From NCBI GenBank assembly GCA_029258245.1, contig JARHZK010000165.1:1-32976 (forward strand): 32,976 nucleotides of DNA, in the 5' to 3' direction. The notes beneath the pieces are model-generated. The model was not told the origin of the DNA, made no database searches, and saw only the letters and a program-made list of their open reading frames with translations. The position numbers and the translations under genes are program-made. The DNA is from Longicatena sp. (GTDB taxonomy: Bacteria; Bacillota_I; Bacilli_A; Erysipelotrichales; Erysipelotrichaceae). This document shows positions 1 through 8,200 of this stretch, one piece after another; the stretch's first letter is position 1; every line of letters starts with the position of its first letter.

Positions 1-125
1 AATTCTTCTTTTGTGATGTCATGAGGATAAATTTCGCTATATACTCCTAATTCGCGAATTTCTCTTGCTAATCTTGTGTTGTTTGTGCTTCCTAAATCCA
101 AAATTACAATCATATCTTGTTTCAT
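1..125 (-). CDS. guaA: GMP synthase (glutamine-hydrolysing), N-terminal fragment running off the left edge
   Basis: Reverse-strand translation MKQDMIVILDLGSTNNTRLAREIRELGVYSEIYPHDITKEE resembles the GuaA glutamine amidotransferase N-terminus. It lies directly downstream of xpt. Confidence 0.75.
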   Translation of the reverse strand, partial: MKQDMIVILDLGSTNNTRLAREIRELGVYSEIYPHDITKEE

Positions 126-147
126 AACCTATTCTCCTTTCATTTTT

Positions 148-723
148 TTATTCTTCAACAAATGTAATCGTACCCTGTTTTAATGATTTAATACGAGCTT
201 GTGAATAAATATCAAATCCTTTTTCTTCAACTAATTTACGTCCATTTTGGAATGATTTTTCAATCACAATTCCAATACCACTTACATTTGCTTTTGCCTC
301 TTCAATAATTCGAAGTGCTCCTAAACAAGCTTCTCCATTTGCCATAAAGTCATCAATAAAAATAACATGATCATCTTCATTAATATATTTTTTACTTAAA
401 ATTAAATCATAATCAATATTTTTAGTAAATGAATGAACCGTTGTATGATAGAAATTTTCATCTAAAATCGCACTACTATTTTTTTTCATAAAAACAACTG
501 GAACATCCAATAAATATCCCAAAAATACACATGGAGCAATTCCACTTGTTTCTATTGTCATAATTTTTGTAATTTTTTTATCTTTAAAATGTTCTTTGAA
601 ATCTTTTGCTAATTCCATCATCAATTTTGCATCAATTTGATGATTTAAGAATGCATCTACTTTCAACACATTATCATTTGGCACATTCCCATATTTTCTA
701 ATATAATCTTTTAATAATTCCAT
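148..723 (-). CDS. xpt: Xanthine phosphoribosyltransferase
   Basis: 191 aa. PRTase-type motif VIFIDDFMANGEA and overall Xpt-like sequence; followed by guaA. Confidence 0.9.
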   Translation of the reverse strand: MELLKDYIRKYGNVPNDNVLKVDAFLNHQIDAKLMMELAKDFKEHFKDKKITKIMTIETSGIAPCVFLGYLLDVPVVFMKKNSSAILDENFYHTTVHSFTKNIDYDLILSKKYINEDDHVIFIDDFMANGEACLGALRIIEEAKANVSGIGIVIEKSFQNGRKLVEEKGFDIYSQARIKSLKQGTITFVEE

Positions 724-755
724 AATATAATTTTCCTCTCAACTTCTTTTTATTC

Positions 756-792
756 TAATCTATTGTAAAAACCCAGTATTAGATTAACACAA
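756..792 (-). promoter_or_regulatory. Putative xpt-guaA promoter overlapped by an inverted repeat
   Basis: On the minus strand: TTGTGT, 18 nt, TACAAT (-10 at 763-768). Arms taatcta (756-762) and tagatta (780-786) flank the -10. Confidence 0.4.
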
Positions 793-839
793 TTCATCTT
801 TTTTTTCAATTTCCTATCCACTTTCAACAACAAGAAATA

Positions 840-2849
840 TTACCTCAAATAGTTATCAATTACATTGAAACTTTCTATATAATTTACAATACAAATTGCT
901 GCTTGTTCTATTCCTATGGATGTATCCAAACATAACTCATAATTATGTATATTTTTCCAAGGTTTCCCTGCTATATTTTCATAATAACAAGCTCTTGTTT
1001 CATCGGAATGTTGCATATGTTCTCTTGCTTCTTCATACGTATCTTGATACATATTCATGATATTTTTTATTCGAACTTCTTTTGGAGCATACATAAAAAT
1101 GGAAATGACTTGATCGTAGTCTTTTAATACATAATCCGCCGCTCTTCCTACAATAACACAAGATCCTTCATCTGCTATTTTTCTTATAATTTGTTCTTGT
1201 GCAATAATAGCCTGTTTTGAAGCATCACTACTTAAATATAAACGATGAAACAACTTACTAGAATTTTCATTTAAATCCGAAACAAATTCTTTTGCGAGTC
1301 CACTTTCTTGAGCAGCTAATGCCGTCATTTCTTTATAATAGAATGGAATTTGTAATTTTTCTGCCACAAGTCTTCCAATCTCTTTTCCACAAGAACCATG
1401 TTCTCTTGCAATTGTAAGAATAACTCCTGGTTTTGATGGTTTCATAACTATTGTATCTTGATTCTCTGTTTTCTCAACATCTAAGGATTTAAAAAAACGA
1501 ATTGTTAATACTAATACAACACATCCAGCAACAAGATCCGAAAGTGGAGCTGCAACCAAAATCCCATAAATTCCTTGTCCCGCTTGTTGAGATTCAAAAT
1601 AATAGGATAAACCAATTGTAAAAATCACAAAACAGACCATATCTCTAATAATTGAAGATATCATCGCTTGTCCTGATTTTCCAATCGATTGGAAAAATAC
1701 TGCACTCATTTTAATAATGCATGTAATACAACTTAATGATAAATACATACGAAATGTTTTTAATGCAAATTCATAATACAATTCATTTCCAGAACCAAAT
1801 ATACGAATAATGAAATCTGGTTTAAATTCAAATAATAAGGTCGCTAAAATACCAACAACCAAAGAAGAATATAAAACTAACTGATACGTTTGTTTTACAC
1901 GCTTCATTTTATTTGCTCCATAATTAAATCCTAGAATAGGCTGACTACCTAAAGCAATCCCTACAACTATATTACATACAATCGTATATACCTTTGTTTG
2001 AATACTAAAAATAGAAATTGGAATATCACTTCCAAATTTCGATAAGCTACCAAAGTGGAATAATATTACATTGCTTAATAACGTCATAACTACAACTCCA
2101 ATTTGTGTAATAAAAGTAGCTCCACCTAATCCAATTAAATTTTTCAAAATAGAAAGATCGATTTTAAAACTCTCTTTCGTTAACACAAAACTTTTCGGTT
2201 TTTTAAAATAAATAATACTCGCAATAAAAGAGAGTACCTGTCCAATAACAGTCGCAATTGCTGCACCCTTAATTCCCCAATCCAAAACAAAAATAAAGAT
2301 AGGATCCAAAATAATATTTACAATTGCTCCTAAGCTCATCGCAATCATTGCATATGTTGGACTCCCATCTGCACGAATCATACTATTCATTACATTTACT
2401 AATAAATAAAATGGGAAAAATATTGCTATAATTTTAAAATAATCCATTGCCAATACCAATGTTTGATCCGAAGCCCCAAACAGAATCATTAATGGCTCAT
2501 GAAATACAAAACACAAAATTGTTAATACAACACTAATCACAAACGATGCACTAAGTCCTGTTCCAACACATTTATGAGCGCTATCCTTGTCCTTTCTTCC
2601 TGCACAAATACTTAAAAAAGCAGCAGCTCCATCTCCAATACACCATGCAAATGCATTCGCAATACATAGAATCGGAAATGAAATTCCTGTAGCAGCATTT
2701 CCTAAATATCCCAAACTACTATTTCCAATAAAAATCTGATCCACAATATTGTAAAATGCACTAATTAGTAATCCCATAATACAAGGAATTGAGAATTTAA
2801 TTAATAATTTTGATATTTTTTCTTCACCTAATAACATTGAATGTTCCAT
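840..2849 (-). CDS. MATE-family efflux transporter fused to a C-terminal cytidylate-kinase-like domain
   Basis: About 450 aa MATE-type multi-TM region, then TIAREHGSCGKEIGRLVAEKLQIPFYYKEM...SCVIVGRAADYVLKD, typical of the cytidylate-kinase-like family (P-loop-like GSCGKEIG). Confidence 0.88.
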   Translation of the reverse strand: MEHSMLLGEEKISKLLIKFSIPCIMGLLISAFYNIVDQIFIGNSSLGYLGNAATGISFPILCIANAFAWCIGDGAAAFLSICAGRKDKDSAHKCVGTGLSASFVISVVLTILCFVFHEPLMILFGASDQTLVLAMDYFKIIAIFFPFYLLVNVMNSMIRADGSPTYAMIAMSLGAIVNIILDPIFIFVLDWGIKGAAIATVIGQVLSFIASIIYFKKPKSFVLTKESFKIDLSILKNLIGLGGATFITQIGVVVMTLLSNVILFHFGSLSKFGSDIPISIFSIQTKVYTIVCNIVVGIALGSQPILGFNYGANKMKRVKQTYQLVLYSSLVVGILATLLFEFKPDFIIRIFGSGNELYYEFALKTFRMYLSLSCITCIIKMSAVFFQSIGKSGQAMISSIIRDMVCFVIFTIGLSYYFESQQAGQGIYGILVAAPLSDLVAGCVVLVLTIRFFKSLDVEKTENQDTIVMKPSKPGVILTIAREHGSCGKEIGRLVAEKLQIPFYYKEMTALAAQESGLAKEFVSDLNENSSKLFHRLYLSSDASKQAIIAQEQIIRKIADEGSCVIVGRAADYVLKDYDQVISIFMYAPKEVRIKNIMNMYQDTYEEAREHMQHSDETRACYYENIAGKPWKNIHNYELCLDTSIGIEQAAICIVNYIESFNVIDNYLR

Positions 2850-2864
2850 GTTTTCCTCCTAACG

Positions 2865-2921
2865 AAAAAAAACCGTAACATTTTACTATAAATACAAAAC
2901 TTATAGCAAAACTATTACGGT
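2865..2921 (-). terminator. Long hairpin followed by a U-run in the apparent 5' leader of the MATE-kinase gene (terminator or attenuator)
   Basis: Minus strand ACCGTAATAGTTTTGCTATAA-GTTTTGTAT-TTATAGTAAAATGTTACGGT then TTTTTTT. About 20 bp paired with one bulged G and two G-U pairs; SD and ATG lie about 20 nt downstream. Confidence 0.7.
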
Positions 2922-2926
2922 AGTTT

Positions 2927-2971
2927 GTAGAAACGTTTACCCAATTATAAACTTATATAAGTGCTTTTCAT
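2927..2971 (-). promoter_or_regulatory. Putative promoter of the MATE-kinase gene with a cre/LacI-type operator-like sequence
   Basis: -10 TATAAT (plus attata 2944-2949), weak -35 ATGAAA (2966-2971). Near-palindrome GTAGAAACGTTTAC (2927-2940) at the expected start of transcription. Confidence 0.4.
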
Positions 2972-2992
2972 TTTATCATTTTTTCTATCTAT

Positions 2993-3442
2993 TTACAACA
3001 ATTGATATCTAGTTTCTTCATTCTCATCACAATATATAAATTCTTGTACTGTTTCATCTAAAAAAACATCCAATAATTCTAGCATATCTTGTGCAAGATC
3101 CATATGCTGAAACTCTTTTAAAGTTATCCAAAAAACTTCCCCTTCTCTAGAAGATTTAAGTTCTCCAGAATAGTTACTAGTTTTATATAATAAAACAATA
3201 CATCTTGTGTCATCTTTATACCAACTCTTAATTCCACATAATATTGGAGATGTAATTGTTAACCCTGTTTCTTCATATACTTCACGAATTAATGCACCTG
3301 TAAACGATTCTTTCTTTTCTACATGTCCTCCAGGGAACGCAACTCCTGGCCAACCTTTTGATATACGACGTTGTACTAACACTTTATCCCCATCATAAAT
3401 CATACACATATTCATTAATTCTACATCTTCACTTCGCTTCAT
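2993..3442 (-). CDS. Nudix hydrolase (MutT-like)
   Basis: Nudix box GGHVEKKESFTGALIREVYEETGL. Confidence 0.9.
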   Translation of the reverse strand: MKRSEDVELMNMCMIYDGDKVLVQRRISKGWPGVAFPGGHVEKKESFTGALIREVYEETGLTITSPILCGIKSWYKDDTRCIVLLYKTSNYSGELKSSREGEVFWITLKEFQHMDLAQDMLELLDVFLDETVQEFIYCDENEETRYQLL

Positions 3443-3454
3443 AATTCCCTCTCA

Positions 3455-4861
3455 TTAAAAATGCAATACTCGAATCAACAATATCCATGCCAATCCATAA
3501 TATACCACAACTGCCGTTAAGTCATTCATGGTAGTAATTAATGGTCCTGATGCCACTGCAGGATCGACTTTCAATTGTTTAAAGATAATTGGTACAAATG
3601 TTCCTACAATACTTGAAATAAACATAGAAGCAAGCAATGCTATTCCAGTACAAAAAGAAATTGAAAACGATAAAAGAGGCGTATTTTGTTTTATTAACCA
3701 TAAATATATCCCAATGATTAGAAATGAGCAAATTCCTAAAATAAGACCATTTGATATACCAACCAAACCTTCTTTTAATATTAAACGTTTTTTTTCTTTA
3801 AAACTTACTTGATCATCTGTTAACACGCGAATCGTAACAGCCAAGGACTGTGTACCTACATTTCCAGCCATATCAAGTACCAAGGATTGAAAAGATACCA
3901 ATATAGCAAGTTTTGCAACCACGGGTTCAAACATTCCTACAACACTTGATACAAACAACCCTAATCCTAATAAAATAATCAACCATGGTAAACGTTTTGA
4001 GACACTTTTTAACAAGGGTTCTTGTAAATCTTCTTCCGCACTTAAACCACCTAATTTCGCATAGTCATCCCCTAAGATATCCTGTACCAATTCCACAATA
4101 TCTTGTGCAATAACAATCCCCAATAAATGATTTTGTCGATCTAATACTGGAATTGAATCCTCTGAATAATCTTGAATCCTTTCAATACAATCATCGATTA
4201 CTTCTGTACCATAAACATATGGATAAGAAGTCATAATAATGGATTCTAATGGTACATTTTCCCTTGCAGTAATTAAATCTCTTAATTCGATTGCACCATA
4301 GAACATTTTATCTTCATCAATTACATAAATCGTAGATATATTATCATTTTCTGCAGCTTGTCCAATCATTGCTTTCATTGCTTGTTTAATTGTTAACGTA
4401 TTCGGAATGACAATATAATCGGTTGTCATCTTACTTCCAATTTCATCTTCATCAAAAGAAATGGACAAAGCAATTTCTTTTTTTGATCCTTCTTGCATCA
4501 ATTCAATTAAAATAGAACGTTCTTTTTTATCTAATCCTCGTAAATACTCTACTGCTGAAGTAACTTCCATTCTCTCTAATACACGAATTTGCTTACGCAC
4601 ATTTAATTCATTCATATAAATATCTCGATTATCCGCATATTCTAAAATATCCGTTAACATATCTATATCTAATACACTATATAACTTAATACGTTCTTCT
4701 TTTTTTAATAATTCTAAAGCAGAAGCAATATCATTTTCATGATAATCTTTTAATTTCTCTTTCAACAACTTTGGTGCTAAATTTCCTCTTACAATATCAA
4801 CAATTTCACTATTATAATCACGATATTGTTTTACTTCTTTTTCTTCTAATATTTCTTCCAT
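3455..4861 (-). CDS. mgtE: Magnesium transporter MgtE
   Basis: 468 aa; N domain, tandem CBS region and C-terminal TM domain with QSLVLDMAGNVGTQSLAVTIR and DPAVASGPLITTMNDLTAVVVYYG. Confidence 0.93.
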   Translation of the reverse strand: MEEILEEKEVKQYRDYNSEIVDIVRGNLAPKLLKEKLKDYHENDIASALELLKKEERIKLYSVLDIDMLTDILEYADNRDIYMNELNVRKQIRVLERMEVTSAVEYLRGLDKKERSILIELMQEGSKKEIALSISFDEDEIGSKMTTDYIVIPNTLTIKQAMKAMIGQAAENDNISTIYVIDEDKMFYGAIELRDLITARENVPLESIIMTSYPYVYGTEVIDDCIERIQDYSEDSIPVLDRQNHLLGIVIAQDIVELVQDILGDDYAKLGGLSAEEDLQEPLLKSVSKRLPWLIILLGLGLFVSSVVGMFEPVVAKLAILVSFQSLVLDMAGNVGTQSLAVTIRVLTDDQVSFKEKKRLILKEGLVGISNGLILGICSFLIIGIYLWLIKQNTPLLSFSISFCTGIALLASMFISSIVGTFVPIIFKQLKVDPAVASGPLITTMNDLTAVVVYYGLAWILLIRVLHF

Positions 4862-4934
4862 TGTCCTGTTACCTGCCTTTCATTCTATCAATCACATTAG
4901 CACTTAATAACAGACATTGGTAAATTAGTCATCC

Positions 4935-5030
4935 TTAAAAAAACGTGAAAACATCGACGGTATACGCCATCATTTTACTCGGGGGAACTAATTCACTTTG
5001 TCCACTATACTGACTATCACTACCGTCCAT
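4935..5030 (-). CDS. Unannotated 31-aa leader ORF upstream of mgtE: MDGSDSQYSGQSELVPPSKMMAYTVDVFTFF
   Basis: ATG at 5030 preceded by a strong SD (TTGGAGGTGAGAAT); TAA at 4937-4935; sits between the mgtE promoter and the mgtE start. Confidence 0.6.
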   Translation of the reverse strand: MDGSDSQYSGQSELVPPSKMMAYTVDVFTFF

Positions 5031-5038
5031 ATTCTCAC
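4937..5038 (-). promoter_or_regulatory. mgtE leader RNA structure: long closing stem plus U7 (attenuator-like)
   Basis: Minus strand GTGAGAATATGGACGGTA (5038-5021) pairs with TACCGTCGATGTTTTCAC (4962-4945) with one G-G mismatch, then G and TTTTTTT (4943-4937). The start codon of the 31-aa ORF is inside the 5' arm. Confidence 0.6.
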
Positions 5039-5072
5039 CTCCAATAATTAAATAATGATTACATACTATTAT

Positions 5073-5102
5073 ATTATATCTATTTATATTTATGAAAGTC
5101 AA
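5073..5102 (-). promoter_or_regulatory. Sigma-A-type promoter of the mgtE transcript
   Basis: TTGACT (5102-5097), 18 nt, TATAAT (5078-5073) on the minus strand, giving a leader of about 200 nt before mgtE. Confidence 0.7.
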
Positions 5103-5192
5103 TTCGTTTTTTTGGTAAATTTTCTTTTTTTTTGATATTTATTGGATTATATTTTTGATCTTTTATTCATTATCTAAACTAAAATAAAATCT

Positions 5193-5240
5193 AAAAAATC
5201 CAATCAAAATCTAGAAATACGTTCTTGATTTTAATTGGAT
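5193..5240 (-). terminator. Rho-independent terminator of the large glycosidase gene
   Basis: Minus strand ATCCAATTAAAATC-loop-GATTTTGATTGGAT (14 bp including one G-U pair) followed by TTTTT. Confidence 0.85.
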
Positions 5241-5285
5241 CTTTATGTTTATAAAATATTCTATTTACTTATCAAAAAAACTATT

Positions 5286-8200
5286 TTATTTATGTAATTT
5301 TTTTCGTTTTGCCGTAAATAGAGCCATTCCTGCCCCTAGCAATACACCCCATAATACTGCAGTATTTGTTTCTACTCCTGTATTTGGTGTTTGTGGTTGT
5401 TCTACTTTATTAGATGAATTTGGTTTTTCTACTTTTGTTGCTGGTTTTAATTCTGTCATTGGCACTTCTTTATGAGCTGGCTCTAAGTCTGTCCATGGTA
5501 TCTTATGACTACTTGGACCAATTGGTGTCAACTCTGGATTTTCTTTTAATCCTTTATATGCTTCTTGTAATTCTTTTCTTAATTTATTAACAGTTTCTTT
5601 ACTAGCAAATACATCCATATTCATAATATCATCAACTTTATTCACAAATATTTCATAAGAGGATGCTTCATAATCTTCTTTTTGAATACTTGATAATAAT
5701 TCTTGTGCTTCTTTTTGTATTTTTAATACTTCACTTGTATCAGTATTAATTTTTTCATATGCATTAATTTCTGCAGCACTTGCAAATCCACCTTTTCCTT
5801 GAATTTCAAATCGAATTTTATTAAATGTCTGCATTTTATCAAATTGAAATAGATAACCATTATTTGTTAAATTAATAATTTGATCTGTCATTAATTTTGT
5901 TTCTTTTCCATTTGCATCAATTCCAATTACATTTACTTTTTCCCAAGTTCCATTTGAAGCACTTCCACCAGGTCTTGCAACATATTCTAATGCATCAAAG
6001 CTTGTTTCTTTTTGAAAATCAATCGTTAATGTGTGAATATTTTTACACGTATCGTTTCCTCTATAATCTGAATGCCAGTAAGTTGATGGATTATTATCTA
6101 ATACACTAGCTGCAGCTCCATCTGTATTTGGTTTTACTTCATTAGAAGCTTGTGAACATGCACTTGCTTTCCATCCTGCTTTATCTAATTGTTTTGTTGT
6201 TTTTCCAATATTATACTGTTGTGCAAATTTAGCCGCATCGTCATAATAACTAGCACTATTTTTTACTGTTACATTTGCTACATATCCATTAAATTTTTTA
6301 TCACCTAAGATAATTTTATTTCCAGTTAAATTATCTTTTTCTCCTTTCTTATAGAAAGAACTTGATAATCTTCCATCAATATATAATTTAATTGTACCAT
6401 TTAATTCACGTACTGCATTGACTGTATGCATTTGTCCATCATTAATCTTACCTACAATATTTTTATTTGTTGTTGTTTCAACATAAGATTCTGTATTAAA
6501 TCTTCCGTGAGCTTTTTCCTTTACAGTTACAATTTCTTCTTTACTACTGATTTTATTACCTTTTATATCAAATACAATATATCCATCTTGATCAATTGAT
6601 AATTTATAATCATCTGCTTGTTGTAATAATGTTACATTAGAATCTAATGTATCCACTAACAATGAAACACTAAAATCTACATTTCCTTTGATTCCCTCAT
6701 TCGCAACCTTATGTTCTTTATTGTCCAAGTGGAATAAATCCTTTGAAACACTATTTGATTTTATTCCTAAATCAGCTTTTTTATTAATATCCACAATTTT
6801 ATTTGCAGTTCTAATCTTTTCATTTACATCAGCTGCCTTATTACCATAAATATCACGAATTTCAGTAATTTTTAAATTTGCATAATCTTTTAAACCACTA
6901 GCTTTTATTTCAAATGTACGATAATCATCTAATAATTTTGCTTCTTGTTTTGCACCATTCACTACAAATTGAGCCTTATCACTCACACGTTCATTAAAAC
7001 GAACTTCGATTTTATCATTTGATTTAATTTTTGCAGATACTAGTTGTGGTGCTGCATGATCAGTAGAACCAAATTCATAAATTTGAGATGAGAATGGTTC
7101 CAATGTAACCGTTAAATTATCTCCATAATTCACTTTTTCACTCATAGATGTAGATGCATAAGGGTATATACGAGTTTGTGTTAAATCTTTCATACCGGTA
7201 GGTACACCTACAATATTATTTAATGTTAATGTATATGTTTGTTTTTTATTTGTTGGATTAACAAAAGAAACAAATCCTTTCGTATTATCCCATGCTGAAT
7301 ATCCATAAACACCGTTTGATGGTTTCTTTCCTTCTTGAACAAACAATTTTGCATTTTTTAATACATCATGATTTTTTTCTGCAAAATCTAATGCATCAAC
7401 TGTGACTTTCCATTTTGCATCATCGAAGATACTTGGTGAATAATATAATTCCCAGAATGCTGTTCCACGCATTGCATTATCAAACAAGAATTCACGGAAT
7501 ACTTCTGTTGTAGCACTACTACTATCAGATACTCCATAAATTGGATCATGATTATAAATATTTTTTAATGGAAATTGAAGTTCATTTACTTTATATAAGT
7601 TATTATATACATCATCGCGATAATAAATTTTTCGTTGATGTCTTGCTGCTGCTTTATCTCCAGCTTCTCCTGTATCTCCTGAATCTTGCACCCAAATTGT
7701 ATTTACCCATTGTAGTAACCAAGGTGATAAATTAATATAACATGTCGCATTGATCCATAAATCTTTTCCTTCTTTTCTTCTAGCTTCGCGAACATTTTCA
7801 AATAAATCCGTCCATGCTTCCCACATATCACTTGTAAAATACATATTATGGTCTCCACCAACCATATGATCATGTTTTGGATTATTACATGGACGTGATG
7901 CAAATCCATCCCATTTCCAATAATCAATATTAAATCGAGTTTGATAATCTGTGAATCGTTTTTCAAAATTATGAATGTATTTTCTAGATCCTGTACATAC
8001 AACTTTTCCTAAGGCACTATTTGTTTGTGCATATCCTGTACCCATTGCTTCTAAATAATCAGCAAAACCACCGAAGAAATTATATCCACCTTGTGGGCCA
8101 ACCCATACTCCAAAGCTAGAATTTAACTTATCTGCTAAATGAGAAGAAGTATATAATTCATTTGGAAATTTATCATTAAATTCCCAGAATCCTGTTTGGT

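Noticed and set aside
945-1127. Plus-strand ORF inside the MATE-kinase gene, and similar ORFs at 3207-3398, 3528-3812, 5245-5475, 5897-6109, 7541-7735, 12547-12783, 12924-13226, 13219-13458, 13461-13658, 15189-15485, 15544-15738, 19599-19901, 20257-20505, 21995-22189, 22677-22913, 22774-22989, 27446-27661, 27741-28112, 28650-28871
   Set aside because: Each lies wholly or largely antisense to a well-supported gene, has low-complexity F/L/I/H/Y-rich composition, and shows no recognisable domain. These are shadow ORFs.
4862-5066. M-box (Mg2+) riboswitch upstream of mgtE
   Set aside because: The conserved M-box blocks I know (GGTGAGGCTCCT, ATACGCTGCTGCCC, CAGTGCTAAA context) are not present. Only a chance AGGTGAG and GTGCTAA are seen. 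Rfam should still be run.
7703-8002. Minus-strand ORF of 99 aa overlapping the glycosidase in another frame; likewise 12811-13056, 24062-24322, 29653-29880 and 31276-31476
   Set aside because: Out-of-frame or antisense reading of conserved coding sequence with no domain signal of its own.
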